Part shown: positions 47,256 to 56,948 of the stretch, piece after piece
Layout of the letters: each line of letters begins with the position of its first letter
Numbering within the stretch: the stretch's first letter is position 1
Assembly: GCF_002257645.1 (NCBI RefSeq)
Contig: NZ_NQMO01000002.1
Coordinates: 62,001-126,000, forward strand
Direction of reading: 5' to 3'
Length of the DNA: 64,000 nucleotides
Origin: Paenibacillus sp. XY044
GTDB lineage: Bacteria; Bacillota; Bacilli; Paenibacillales; Paenibacillaceae
Made by a program: the position numbers and the translations under genes
The notes under the pieces: model-generated
The model's database searches: none
What the model was told of the DNA's origin: nothing
The model's input: the letters and a program-made list of their open reading frames with translations, nothing else

Positions 47256-48182
47256 ATGCTGTGGATGGTAACCCGGCGCCTGTTTACGTCGCTCCTCGTC
47301 ATTGTCGGCTCGCTCGTTTTGGTGTTCACCATCCTTTACGTTCTTCCCGGGGATCCGACCGACAACATGGTCGACCCCTCGATGGCGACGCCGGAGGTCA
47401 TTGCGAACCTAAGGCATCAGCTGGGCGTGGACCAGCCGTTTCACATCCAGCTTCTCCATTATTTCGGAAGCATTCTGCAGGGGGATTTCGGCAAATCCCT
47501 GCTGAATTCCGATCCGGTGCTGCCCAAAATCGCCGAGAGCTTCCCCGCCACACTGGCCCTGACCGGGGCCAGCGTGCTGGTATCCGTAACCGTGGGCCTG
47601 CTGCTGGGCGTCCTGTCGGCCATTCACCGGAACGGGGCGATTGACATTATCGCCCGTGTCATCGGGTTGTTCGGCATCTCCATGCCGACCTTCTGGTCGG
47701 GCATCCTGCTCATTCTGATTTTCTCCATTACGCTGGGCTGGTTTCCGGCGATGGGATCGGACGGCTGGCGCACGCTGGTTCTGCCGGCGCTGGCGCTCGG
47801 TACGGTCGGAAGCGGCTTTATTATCCGGATGGTCCGCAACAGCATGCTGGAGGTCATCAGCGAGCAGTTCATCGTGACGCTGCGCTCCAAGGGCCTGGCG
47901 GAGCGGGCGGTCATGTATCGTCACGCGCTGCGCAACGCGCTGATCCCGGCTGTCACCATGATGGGCATGCTCATCGGCGACATGCTGGCGGGCACGGTTG
48001 TCGTCGAGACGGTGTTTTCCCGCCAAGGCATCGGCCGGATCATTTCGGACGCGATCATGGCCAAGGACCTGCCGGTGGTCCAGGGCGTCATTTTGTTCTC
48101 AGCCATCATCTATACGGTGGTTAACCTGCTGGTGGATCTGTCCTATACGCTGATCGATCCGCGCGTGAGACGTTCAACATAA
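47256..48182 (+). CDS. Peptide ABC transporter permease (DppB-like)
   Basis: 308 residues, six membrane helices. It starts MLWMVTRRLFTSLLVIVGSL, has the conserved LPGDPTDNMVDPSMATPEVI segment and the EAA loop LRSKGLAERAVMYRHALRNA. It pairs with the permease encoded next to form the channel. AAAGGAGG lies upstream. Confidence 0.92.
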   Translation: MLWMVTRRLFTSLLVIVGSLVLVFTILYVLPGDPTDNMVDPSMATPEVIANLRHQLGVDQPFHIQLLHYFGSILQGDFGKSLLNSDPVLPKIAESFPATLALTGASVLVSVTVGLLLGVLSAIHRNGAIDIIARVIGLFGISMPTFWSGILLILIFSITLGWFPAMGSDGWRTLVLPALALGTVGSGFIIRMVRNSMLEVISEQFIVTLRSKGLAERAVMYRHALRNALIPAVTMMGMLIGDMLAGTVVVETVFSRQGIGRIISDAIMAKDLPVVQGVILFSAIIYTVVNLLVDLSYTLIDPRVRRST

Positions 48183-48201
48183 ATCGTGGGAGGGAGCAGT
48201 T

Positions 48202-49098
48202 ATGAGGGAGGCGGTATCCGCCAAGACGGTCTGGCGCGAGCGGAAGCTCGCGGCCGCGGCCGCACCGAAAACCCGTAAGTTTACGGCAAGCGACCTGTTC
48301 CTGGTGGCGGCCGGATTAATCATTTTGTTTGTGGCGGCCTGTGCCATCATGCCGCAGTGGATTGCGCCCTATGTCCCAACGGAAATGCGGACGGACAGCA
48401 TCATGCAGGCGCCAAGCGGACTGCATCTGTTCGGCACCGACTACTTCGGCCGGGATATTTTTAGCGTGGTCGTGTACGGGAGCCGGGACTCGCTATTTAT
48501 CGGCTTTGCTTCCGTCCTCGTCGGCGGCCTGATCGGGGGAACGGTCGGGGCGCTGTCCGGTTACGCAGGGGGCTGGATCGACGCGATGATCATGCGGCTT
48601 AACGACGTGCTGATGACTATTCCGGGTATCCTGCTGGCGCTGGCCATCGCCGGTGCGCTCGGTCCGAGCTTATTCAACATCGTGCTTGCAGTGGCCGTGT
48701 CGTCCGTGCCGGGTTATGCCCGGGTGATGCGGGCGCAGGTGCTGAGCATCAAGAGCCGGACGTTCGTCAAAGCGTCCGCGTCCATCGGATCTTCGCCGCT
48801 GCGCGTATTCTGGAAGCATGTGCTGCCGAACAGCTTGTCCCCGCTGCTGGTCATGGCGGCCATCGGCATCGGCACGTCCATTCTGACGGGATCGGGCCTA
48901 AGCTTCCTGGGCCTTGGGGTCCTTCGCGAGGTGCCGGACTGGGGGACGCTGCTCTCCCAAGGCAGAGGCTATCTGACCGCGGCCTGGTGGATCTGTACCT
49001 TCCCGGGACTGGCCATCACTGCCTTTGTCCTGTCGGTTAACATTATTGGTGACCGGCTCCGGGACCATTTCGATCCGAAGAAAATCACGCAGCGTTAA
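48202..49098 (+). CDS. Peptide ABC transporter permease (DppC-like)
   Basis: 298 residues with an N-terminal cytoplasmic tail, then six helices. Motifs: HLFGTDYFGRDIFSVVVYGS, the EAA loop ASIGSSPLRVFWKHVLPNSL and SGLSFLGLGVLREVPDWGTL, all standard for DppC/OppC. It is the second channel subunit, 20 bases after the first. Confidence 0.92.
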   Translation: MREAVSAKTVWRERKLAAAAAPKTRKFTASDLFLVAAGLIILFVAACAIMPQWIAPYVPTEMRTDSIMQAPSGLHLFGTDYFGRDIFSVVVYGSRDSLFIGFASVLVGGLIGGTVGALSGYAGGWIDAMIMRLNDVLMTIPGILLALAIAGALGPSLFNIVLAVAVSSVPGYARVMRAQVLSIKSRTFVKASASIGSSPLRVFWKHVLPNSLSPLLVMAAIGIGTSILTGSGLSFLGLGVLREVPDWGTLLSQGRGYLTAAWWICTFPGLAITAFVLSVNIIGDRLRDHFDPKKITQR

Positions 49099-49117
49099 AG
49101 GATGAGGAGGAACTTCA

Positions 49118-51214
49118 ATGAGCACATTGCTTGATATCCGGGAGCTGTCCGTCGATTTTACGACCCGGAAAGGGACGCTGCAGGCGATTCGGGACGTGAC
49201 GTTGTCGATCGAAACCGGGGAAACCGTCTGCCTCGTCGGGGAATCGGGCAGCGGCAAGACGGTGGCCTCCAAAGCGATCATGCGTCTGATCGACCATGAG
49301 AACGGGCGCATCACCGGAGGAAGTCTCCTATTGGACGGCACGGATCTGGCAGGTCTGCCAGAGGCCGAACTGCGCCGGATTCGCGGCAAACGGATGGCGA
49401 TGGTGTTCCAAGAGCCGATGGCGGCCTTCGATCCGGTGTTTACGATCGGGCAGCAGATTCAGGAGACGATTCTGCAGCACGAGAAAGTCTCCAAGCGGGA
49501 CGCCCGGGAGCGCGCCGCTCGGCTGCTGGAGCGGGTGGGCATTCCGGAGCCGGAACTGCGGCTGAAGCAGTATCCGGGCGAACTGTCCGGCGGGATGCTG
49601 CAGCGGGCCATGATCGCGATGGCGCTGTCCGGCGGGCCGGACCTGCTCATCGCAGATGAGCCGACCACCGCGCTGGACGTCACGATCCAGGCGCAAATTT
49701 TGCGCCTGCTGAAAGAGCTGCAGGCCGAGCTCGGCATGTCGATCCTGCTGATCACCCATGATCTCGGGATCGCCGCCGAAATTGCCGACCGGGTCGTCGT
49801 CATGTATGCCGGCGAAATCGTCGAGGAGGCGCCGGCTTCCGAGCTGTTCCGCCTTCCACGCCACCCGTATACGCGGGGCTTGCTCCGTTCCGTCGCGACG
49901 CTGGACACGATCCGCGGCACGAAGCTGCATTCCATCGAAGGGTCGATTCCCAGCCTGGCCGCTCTTCCGCAGGGCTGCCGCTTTCATCCGCGATGCCCTT
50001 TCGCCACGGAGCGCTGCACGCAGGAAGCGCCGGCCTTAACCGGGTCCGGCGAGCGCCGGAGCGCCTGCTGGCATGCGGAGGAGCTGGTGCAAGCGGAGGG
50101 GTGGATGGCATCCGTCGCGCCGGCGGGTTCCGGGACAACGGCGGCTTCCGGCGAGAAGGTGATTTTAAGTGCTGCACCGGAAGGCGGCGTAGAAGAGAGC
50201 CTTTGGGGACGCGGCGAAACCGAAGAAGCCGGGGCAGCTGAACCTGGCGCACTGTTTACCGTGGAGCACCTGAAAAAGTATTACCCGGTGCACGGCGGAG
50301 GCATCGGCAGAGCCAAGAAGCTGATCCGCGCCGTGGACGACGTCAGCTTTACGATCCGCAAGCGGGAAACCTTCGGACTGGTCGGTGAGTCCGGCAGCGG
50401 GAAGTCGACGCTGGGCCGGGTGCTGCTCCAGATGGAGCGTGCCACGGCGGGAAGGGTCCTCTTTGACGGCAAAGATCTGACGAATCTGGGAGGCCGTGAG
50501 CTGCGCAACGCCCGCCAGCATATGCAGACCATTTTCCAGGATCCGTACGGATCGCTGGATCCGCGCTGGAAGATCGGAGACAGCATTGCCGAGCCTCTCA
50601 AGGTACACGGGCAGGGGCAGCGGTCCGCCGCCGACATCAGCCGCCGCGTCAGCGAGCTGCTGGAGCTGGTAGGGCTCGACCCGTCCTGGGCGCAGCGGTA
50701 TCCGCACGAGTTCTCCGGCGGGCAGCGGCAGCGGATCGGCATCGCCCGCGCGATCGCCCTGAACCCGCGGTTTATTCTCGCCGATGAGGCCGTATCCGCG
50801 CTGGACGTATCGGTTCAGGCCCAAATCATCAATCTGCTGCAGGACCTGCAGCAGAAGCTGGGGTTGACCTACATGTTCATCGCCCATGGCCTGCAGGTCG
50901 TCCGGCACCTGTCGGACCGGATCGGCGTGATGTATCTTGGGAAGCTCGTGGAGATCGCACCGAGCGAGTCGCTGTTTCTCGCTCCGGCCCATCCGTATAC
51001 CCAGGCGCTGATTGAGGCCATACCGCAGACCACGCCTCGCCAAGACCAGCCGGCCGGCAGACTGGAAGGGGAAATTCCTTCGCCGGCCAATCCGCCTTCG
51101 GGCTGCCGGTTCCATACCCGGTGTCCGTTTGCCACGGATCGCTGCCGCCAGGAAGAGCCGGCGCTGCGCCAGCTGGACAGCGGTCATCATGCGGCCTGCC
51201 ATTTCGCGCTGTGA
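49118..51214 (+). CDS. Fused double ATPase of a peptide ABC transporter (DppD-DppF fusion)
   Basis: 698 residues with two complete ATP-binding modules. Walker [13 protein letters not shown] is at about 41-52 and [11 protein letters not shown] at about 423-433; signatures are [15 protein letters not shown] and [15 protein letters not shown]. Each half ends in the peptide-transporter Cys motif ([12 protein letters not shown] and [12 protein letters not shown]), which in DppD/DppF binds an iron-sulfur cluster. A Gly/Ala/Glu-rich linker of about 55 residues joins them. In most Bacilli these are two separate genes. Confidence 0.93.
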   Translation: MSTLLDIRELSVDFTTRKGTLQAIRDVTLSIETGETVCLVGESGSGKTVASKAIMRLIDHENGRITGGSLLLDGTDLAGLPEAELRRIRGKRMAMVFQEPMAAFDPVFTIGQQIQETILQHEKVSKRDARERAARLLERVGIPEPELRLKQYPGELSGGMLQRAMIAMALSGGPDLLIADEPTTALDVTIQAQILRLLKELQAELGMSILLITHDLGIAAEIADRVVVMYAGEIVEEAPASELFRLPRHPYTRGLLRSVATLDTIRGTKLHSIEGSIPSLAALPQGCRFHPRCPFATERCTQEAPALTGSGERRSACWHAEELVQAEGWMASVAPAGSGTTAASGEKVILSAAPEGGVEESLWGRGETEEAGAAEPGALFTVEHLKKYYPVHGGGIGRAKKLIRAVDDVSFTIRKRETFGLVGESGSGKSTLGRVLLQMERATAGRVLFDGKDLTNLGGRELRNARQHMQTIFQDPYGSLDPRWKIGDSIAEPLKVHGQGQRSAADISRRVSELLELVGLDPSWAQRYPHEFSGGQRQRIGIARAIALNPRFILADEAVSALDVSVQAQIINLLQDLQQKLGLTYMFIAHGLQVVRHLSDRIGVMYLGKLVEIAPSESLFLAPAHPYTQALIEAIPQTTPRQDQPAGRLEGEIPSPANPPSGCRFHTRCPFATDRCRQEEPALRQLDSGHHAACHFAL

Positions 51215-51248
51215 CGGGATGGCCGCCACCTGAACGGGAGGTTATGAA

Positions 51249-52748
51249 TTGTCAGTCACGATGAACGCTGCCGCGGCAAAGGCCGAAGAAGGGCAGGACG
51301 GTCTGCCGTTTTGGCCGGTTCTGCTCACCCTGTTCTGCGGTTCCTTTGTCGGCATGTACCCCATGGTTTCCTTAAACGTTTCGCTGCCCGGATTTATCGG
51401 CATCTTTCACACCGGCCTCGGGACCGTGCAGTGGATCGTTACGGGCTTTACGCTTGCCTTCGGTATGATCGCACCTGTCAGCGGCTATCTCTCCAGCCGC
51501 TTCGGCGGCAGGCGGATGTTTCTGCTGTCGCTGGCGGGAATCACCGTCTGTTCCGTGCTGTGCTCCCTGTCTTGGAATATTTACGCGTTGATTTTCTTCC
51601 GTCTGCTGCAGGGATTGTGGTGCGGACTGATTCAGCCCGTGTCCCTGGCCATGATCTATCAGACGCTGCCGCGAGCAAGACAGCCTCTAGCGGTTAGCGT
51701 CTGGTCGTTTTCGACGGTGCTTGGCACGGCGGTCGGCCCTTCGGTAAGCGGGTGGCTTCAGCAGCACGACTGGCACCTGATCTTTCTCGTGACGCTGCCC
51801 GCCGGCATTCTGGCCTGGATAGCCGGCCGCATCCTGCTCCCGAAGGATACGCGCGGTCCGCAAAAGCATCTGGATGCCACCGGTCTCCTGCTGGCCACCG
51901 CAGGCAGCCTCGCCTTCTTGCTGCTGTTCGGCAATCTGCACGCCTGGGGTATGCAGTCGGTCTGGACGTGGGGCTGCCTTCTGATCGGCGGCGCCTGCAC
52001 CATTTTCTTCATCCGGGTCGAACTTCGGGCGAAGGAACCGCTGCTGAACCTCAGGCTGTTCGGCAATTTCACGTTTGCTGCAAGCCTTGGCGTATCGCTG
52101 ATCCTGTCCTTTGCCCTCTACTCGGGCGTATACTTCGTACCGCTGTTCCTGGAGGAAGTTCAAGGGCTGTCGTCCTTTCAGGTCGGGCTGCTCTTTCTCC
52201 CGGCGGCTGCCTGTCTGACCTTGGCCACGTTCGTGTCGGGGAGAGGTTACCGCACCTTTGGGCCGGCAGCGCTGATTGCCCTGGGCAGCCTGATCCTGCT
52301 GGTAACTACCTTTCGCTTCAGCCGGCTCGGCACGGAAACGACGCTTGTTTCCGTGATGATCTGGCTGGCGATCCGCAACGTTGGTACGGGGCTGTCGCTG
52401 ACCCCGGCGACCAGTGCCGCGATGGCGGCGGTTCCGCAGTCCGAATCGGGCCACGCGTCGGCCCTGATCAACTGGCTGCGGCAGTTATTCAGCGCGGGAG
52501 CGCTCGGCATGTTCACGTCGGTGTTTTATGCGCGGATGAGCGTGCACGAATCCCGGCTGCATGCCGAATATGCGGCGCAAGGCACGGAGTGGGTACGCCG
52601 CGAGGCATATACGCGGAGCATCGACGATGCGTTTTTGTTCGCGAGCGCGCTGGTGGCGCTGGCCATCCCCCTTGCGCTCCTTCTCCGTAAGCGAAAAGAA
52701 GCGGCGGGCACCAGACAACGTCTGGATCAGCCGACCAAACTCAACTGA
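51249..52748 (+). CDS. MFS transporter, DHA2 family
   Basis: 499-residue membrane protein with about 14 helices. The segment GTVQWIVTGFTLAFGMIAPV followed by SGYLSSRFGGRRMF is the MFS motif A region and WSFSTVLGTAVGPSVSGWL is motif C of drug/proton antiporters. Start is TTG 51249 after GGGAGG; ATG 51261 is possible. In a catabolic cluster it may export a toxic by-product or excess thiol; the substrate is unknown. Confidence 0.9.
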   Translation: MSVTMNAAAAKAEEGQDGLPFWPVLLTLFCGSFVGMYPMVSLNVSLPGFIGIFHTGLGTVQWIVTGFTLAFGMIAPVSGYLSSRFGGRRMFLLSLAGITVCSVLCSLSWNIYALIFFRLLQGLWCGLIQPVSLAMIYQTLPRARQPLAVSVWSFSTVLGTAVGPSVSGWLQQHDWHLIFLVTLPAGILAWIAGRILLPKDTRGPQKHLDATGLLLATAGSLAFLLLFGNLHAWGMQSVWTWGCLLIGGACTIFFIRVELRAKEPLLNLRLFGNFTFAASLGVSLILSFALYSGVYFVPLFLEEVQGLSSFQVGLLFLPAAACLTLATFVSGRGYRTFGPAALIALGSLILLVTTFRFSRLGTETTLVSVMIWLAIRNVGTGLSLTPATSAAMAAVPQSESGHASALINWLRQLFSAGALGMFTSVFYARMSVHESRLHAEYAAQGTEWVRREAYTRSIDDAFLFASALVALAIPLALLLRKRKEAAGTRQRLDQPTKLN

Positions 52749-52776
52749 TTGGAATGGATAGGAGGCGAAATCCAAT

Positions 52777-53859
52777 ATGAAAGTGGCTGTATTCAGCCTT
52801 ATGATGAATCTTCCCAATGCCGTGACGGGGGAGTCCCTGACTACGCAGCAAAAGTTCCACAATGTCATCTCGCAGGCGGTCCTCGCCGAGAAGCTTGGCT
52901 TTGACGCTTACGGCGTGGGAGAACGACACGGGGCTCCCTTCCTGTCCTCGGCGCCGCCTGTGGTGCTGACCGCTATCGCGGCCCGTACATCCCGCATCCG
53001 CCTGCTCACGACCGTCACCGTGCTGAGCGTGCTGGATCCGGTGCGGGTGGCCGAGGATTACGCCACACTCGACCATCTATCCGGCGGCCGGCTGGAGATG
53101 ATCATCGGTAAAGGAAACGATCCGCGGCATTATCCGCTGTTCGGCATTACGGAGGAAGAGCAGTGGGACTCGATAGAAGAGCGGTACAGGCTGCTAAAAC
53201 GGTTGTGGGCAGAAGAAAATGTCACCTGGGAAGGAAAGTACCGGCCGCCGCTGCGGGAGGTGACGACGTTTCCTCGTCCATACCAGGCCACCATTCCGGT
53301 CTGGCACGGCAGCGCCTCGAGCACACGCTCGACCGAGCTGGCGGCCCGGTTCGGTGAGCCGATTTTTTCCTCCAACGCCTTTCATCCTCAGGCCAAATAT
53401 AAAGCGCTGATCGATCATTACCGCGAACGTCTGGCCTATTACGGCCACGATCCCGCCAAAACGGTCGTCGGTGCGGGTTCCGGCAGCCTGTACTTGGGGA
53501 ATACGACCGAGGAGGCGGTCCGCAGGTACCGGCCTTATTATACGGCCTTCAGCGCGACGGAATCGGCCAAGCATAACCAGTCGCCTTTTCACAGCCTGGA
53601 GGATCAGATCGAGAACGGCCCGGCGCTGATCGGCAGCCCCGAGAAGGTGATCGAGAAGATCCTGAATTACCATGAAGCGTTTGGCCATACGGTGCTGAGC
53701 ATCAGCGTGGATGGGCTGACGGAGTCAGAGCAGCAGGAGCAGCTGCAGCGGTTCGCGGAGGAAGTGGTGCCGGTATTGAAGCGCGAAATTCCGAGCCAGG
53801 TATGGGAGAGCGGACCGGTGCTGGCCGGAGAAGAGGAAGCCGTTTTATCTGAATCGTAA
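52777..53859 (+). CDS. LLM-class flavin oxidoreductase, last gene of the sulfur cluster
   Basis: 360 residues of the luciferase-like fold, from a different branch than the other three: DAYGVGERHGAPFLSSAPPV, LDHLSGGRLEMIIGKGND and ATIPVWHGSASSTRSTELAA. Substrate unknown; the branch includes putative oxidoreductases in alkanesulfonate and conjugate catabolism gene sets. GATAGGAGGCG precedes the ATG. No clear terminator follows. Confidence 0.88.
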   Translation: MKVAVFSLMMNLPNAVTGESLTTQQKFHNVISQAVLAEKLGFDAYGVGERHGAPFLSSAPPVVLTAIAARTSRIRLLTTVTVLSVLDPVRVAEDYATLDHLSGGRLEMIIGKGNDPRHYPLFGITEEEQWDSIEERYRLLKRLWAEENVTWEGKYRPPLREVTTFPRPYQATIPVWHGSASSTRSTELAARFGEPIFSSNAFHPQAKYKALIDHYRERLAYYGHDPAKTVVGAGSGSLYLGNTTEEAVRRYRPYYTAFSATESAKHNQSPFHSLEDQIENGPALIGSPEKVIEKILNYHEAFGHTVLSISVDGLTESEQQEQLQRFAEEVVPVLKREIPSQVWESGPVLAGEEEAVLSES

Positions 53860-54057
53860 TCGGGTCTGCCGTTAAGAGACCTCTGCGATCGGCATCACTT
53901 CCGGATTCGTTAAACGATAGGCGTTCCCCATACACGGCTACCGATTCGCGTTGACCCATGCGTTATTTTTGCCTGATACCTTAAATAGGAGGCAGGACAT
54001 CAGATATAGTACAGCGAATGTAGTCCACCAAAATATACGAGGTCAGGAGTGGTAACC

Positions 54058-54459
54058 GTGCCGAAGCCGTCCAGTCAGCATGTGGAGGATTTTCTAAAAC
54101 AGCTGGATCATCCGCTTAAGCCTGAGATTGAGGAAGTGCGGAAAATCATTTTGAACACGGACGAAGGGCTCTCCGAGCATATCAAGTGGAATGCCCCAAG
54201 CTTTCTCTCCCATAATGACGACAGGGTGACCTTTAATCTTCATGGAAAGGGATTTTTCAGGCTGGTTCTTCATCGTGGAGCCAAGCCAAAAGATTCTACC
54301 GACCTCAGGCTGTATTTCGAACAGGAACAGGGGCAGGAGCTGTTAGAATGGTCTGCCCCTGACCGGGCGACGATCCGGTTTACCGATATGGAAGATGTCG
54401 AGTCCAAGCGGGATGTGCTGCAGGCTATCATCCGCAAATGGCTCGAAGTCTCAGGCTAA
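54058..54459 (+). CDS. DUF1801 domain protein
   Basis: 133 residues, starting VPKPSSQHVEDFLKQLDHPL in the sequence and matching the DUF1801/YdhG-like fold: SEHIKWNAPSFLSHNDDRVT and FRLVLHRGAKPKDS. Function not known. AGGAG at 54045-54049 overlaps an earlier GTG, so GTG 54058 is the better start. Confidence 0.88.
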   Translation: MPKPSSQHVEDFLKQLDHPLKPEIEEVRKIILNTDEGLSEHIKWNAPSFLSHNDDRVTFNLHGKGFFRLVLHRGAKPKDSTDLRLYFEQEQGQELLEWSAPDRATIRFTDMEDVESKRDVLQAIIRKWLEVSG

Positions 54460-54530
54460 CAAGTTTGAAGGAAGGGAGGAGGTATCTCACCCCTTCATTG
54501 ATTTTGGAGCGCAGTGGGGCCGGCGGTTCG

Positions 54531-55268
54531 TTATCGTGCCGCAGACACCGAGGCACCGAAGCGCTGAAGCAGCTGACGCAGCTCATTCGGATGGCTCAGC
54601 ATGGGCAGGTGCCCGGACTCAAGGCGTTCGACCCGGGCGCCCAGCTTTCCGGCCATCTGGTCCTGCAAGCCGGGCTTCAGCTCCTGATCCCGACCAAGCT
54701 TGACGTACAGGGAAGGGATTTGGAGCCGGGACGATGCCTCCACCCGGTCCGTGTAGACCCGGATCGATTCGGGGGTGAATCCGCGGACAATTTCATCAGC
54801 CTGCTCTTCGGTGAGGTCGCTGCAGAGCCCGCGGCGGATGGCTTGTTCCGGAGGTTTGGTTCCGAACAAGCGCATCATCAGAGGAAGCAGGAACCGCTGG
54901 CCCGGAGGGAAGGCGGACACGAACGATCCCCCGCTGCGGGGGATGACCGCTCCGACGGCGGCAAAGCCGACGACCCGGTCCGCCATTTCGGCGGCGATGT
55001 TCAGACCGAGCACACCCCCGAGGGAATGAGCGACCAGGATCAATTTTTCCACGTCCCAACCGCGGATTTGTTCCTTCATATATTCACAATAATCCTGTAA
55101 AGACAGCTTGCCGATCCCTTCGTTATCCGGTCCCCGGCCCGGATAATTCATCGCCAGCCAAGGTGCATGAAGCTCCTTTGCAACCTCTTCCCATATTCGG
55201 GCGTTCAGGCCCGCCCCATGAATGAACACGTATCCGATTGGTTTGCGATCCAGCTGAATCTTATCCAC
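54531..55268 (-). CDS. Alpha/beta hydrolase
   Basis: 245 residues. Nucleophile elbow AHSLGGVLG with Ser at about residue 84, oxyanion segment FIHGAGLNARIWEEV, and the catalytic His in LESGHLPMLSHP near the C-terminus. A small-molecule esterase or similar; no substrate can be given. GTG start with GGAGG upstream; the start overlaps the end of a short broken frame by 8 bases. Confidence 0.9.
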   Translation of the reverse strand: MDKIQLDRKPIGYVFIHGAGLNARIWEEVAKELHAPWLAMNYPGRGPDNEGIGKLSLQDYCEYMKEQIRGWDVEKLILVAHSLGGVLGLNIAAEMADRVVGFAAVGAVIPRSGGSFVSAFPPGQRFLLPLMMRLFGTKPPEQAIRRGLCSDLTEEQADEIVRGFTPESIRVYTDRVEASSRLQIPSLYVKLGRDQELKPGLQDQMAGKLGARVERLESGHLPMLSHPNELRQLLQRFGASVSAAR

Positions 55269-55468
55269 TCGCTATCTCCTCCATTTTGATCTTCAATGTA
55301 ATGCCGGCAGGCTGTGCTGCCAGCGTATTGGCGACTCTGCGGGCTGCTTGCCCATCAACCTCATCCTCATCATACCCGGGCTTCCCTGACAGCTACGGTC
55401 AGTGGAGATTGTCGAATGGCCGCTTTTCTAAAGATACTGTCGATCCTGCAGCTATCCTGATTCGCCAT
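55261..55468 (-). pseudogene. Possible frameshifted small gene upstream of the hydrolase
   Basis: On the minus strand, ATG at 55468 opens MANQDSCRIDSIFRKAAIRQ and continues to a TGA near 55365. A +1 shift just before that stop continues as YDEDEVDGQAARRVANTLAA and ends in TAA overlapping the hydrolase start. Together the parts would make about 68 residues. This may be a decayed gene, a sequencing error or chance; there is no recognised family. Confidence 0.27.
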
Positions 55469-55619
55469 GTTCCGCAGATGTTGAGACTTGCTGCCAAATT
55501 TCACGGCTTGCGTAAATTATTGTCACAGGTTTGCAATCTCCGGTCGGTAAGATAGGACCTGCGGCCCAAATCCGAAAGTGGAAGAACCGTGGGCCCAAGG
55601 GGAAGGGGATGGCAAAGTG
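55269..55619. other. Spacer between hydrolase and membrane protein genes
   Basis: Apart from the broken frame on the minus strand, about 150 bases (55470-55619) hold no gene I can support. No clear promoter was found. Confidence 0.35.
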
Positions 55620-56114
55620 ATGAAGATGAGCGTATCCGCCATGAAGTGGCTGAAAATCTTGCATATTGTATTGGTGTCATTGTTTTTCGGCGGCATCCTA
55701 AGTTCGGTGACCGTCAATTTTACGCTGGGCTTAAGCAGCTATGAAGATACGCTGAAATCTTATAAAGTCATCGTGCTTATCAGCGACGGCGTGATCCGGA
55801 CGGGAGCCGTAGGGACGCTGGCGGTTGCCTTCGTTTACGGCTTTTTTACGTCATGGGGCTTCTTCAGGCACCGCTGGCTGACCGTCAAATGGATTCTCTT
55901 CATTCTGCAGACGTTTATCGGCATTTTCGTTGTGGATAAGCTGATGCTCGCCAATCTCAATCTGCTGGAGACAAAGGGCCTGAAGGCGCTTGGTGACCCT
56001 GTATTTCTCCATAACCACGGGCTCAGAAATACGTTTGTCCTCATCCAGATCGGCTTGACGCTGGTCATATTCATCATTTCGGTCATAAAGCCCTGGAAAA
56101 AGAAATGGAAATAA
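55620..56114 (+). CDS. Small integral membrane protein (DUF2269-like)
   Basis: 164 residues with four membrane helices: LKILHIVLVSLFFGGILSSV, GTLAVAFVYGFFTSWGFF, ILFILQTFIGIFVVDKLML and VLIQIGLTLVIFIISVIK. The conserved His of the first helix resembles DUF2269-type proteins. Function unknown. A frame is open from 55578; AAGGGG before ATG 55620 supports the shorter form. Confidence 0.82.
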   Translation: MKMSVSAMKWLKILHIVLVSLFFGGILSSVTVNFTLGLSSYEDTLKSYKVIVLISDGVIRTGAVGTLAVAFVYGFFTSWGFFRHRWLTVKWILFILQTFIGIFVVDKLMLANLNLLETKGLKALGDPVFLHNHGLRNTFVLIQIGLTLVIFIISVIKPWKKKWK

Positions 56115-56302
56115 GCTTCGTTACGATCTTTCACGTTTCCACGCGAAAAATAACCCCTGTTCCTGTCGGTACAGGGGCTTTGCTCGTTGGCAAGAAGCAG
56201 TGGAGTCTGCTGATCACCGCCCCCCGGAACGGTTCATCCGTGATTCCGTGATATAATGAAGGAACACGGCGAATGAGCCGCCAAAGGGATTGGAGGATGC
56301 GC

Positions 56303-56854
56303 ATGTCCTACGAGGAACGTTTGCGGCAGTATATCCGGGAAAATGAGCATTTGATGAAAGATTTGGAGCGGGTGCGGGAGCTGGGGCTTCCGCAGTGCTA
56401 CATCGCGGCCGGGTACATCCGGGGAACGGTGTGGGACCGGCTGCACGGGTTTTCGAACCAGGCGGCCCACACCGATATTGACGTTATTTTCTATGATCCC
56501 GAGGACCTGTCGGAGGCGCGCGAAGTACAGCTGGAGCAGGGGCTGATCGACCAGACCGGGAACGATAAATGGTCCGTTAAAAATCAAGCCCGCATGCATA
56601 TTCGCAACGGCAACCCGCCTTACCGTTCCTCAGAGGACGCGGTCAGCTGGTGGCCGGAGACGGCGACCGCCGTCGGTGCACGCCTGGATTCCGGGAACAG
56701 GCTGGAGATCATCGCCCCTTACGGGCTGGACGATCTGTTCAGCCTTGTCGTTCGCAGAAGTCCCCGGTTCGAGGATAAGGCCTATTATGTCAGCCGGGTG
56801 CGATCGAAGAACTGGCAGCGTCAGTGGCCGCGCCTCACCATCCTCGAGGACTAG
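56303..56854 (+). CDS. Nucleotidyltransferase-family protein (COG3575-like)
   Basis: 183 residues. YIAAGYIRGTVWDRLHGF then HTDIDVIFYDPEDLSEA contains the acidic pair of the nucleotidyltransferase fold. NQARMHIRNGNPPYRSSEDA and LDDLFSLVVRRSPRFEDKAY follow the pattern of a conserved family of unknown substrate. TTGGAGG at 56290-56296 selects ATG 56303 from three in-frame candidates. Confidence 0.88.
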   Translation: MSYEERLRQYIRENEHLMKDLERVRELGLPQCYIAAGYIRGTVWDRLHGFSNQAAHTDIDVIFYDPEDLSEAREVQLEQGLIDQTGNDKWSVKNQARMHIRNGNPPYRSSEDAVSWWPETATAVGARLDSGNRLEIIAPYGLDDLFSLVVRRSPRFEDKAYYVSRVRSKNWQRQWPRLTILED

Positions 56855-56948
56855 GAGCCGGGGCACGCCGCCCCTCAGTCCTTGCGGGTGTCAGGGTTGA
56901 CCGATATAATTAAGGGCAAGTTGCATACATGGAATTTGGAAGGAGAAG

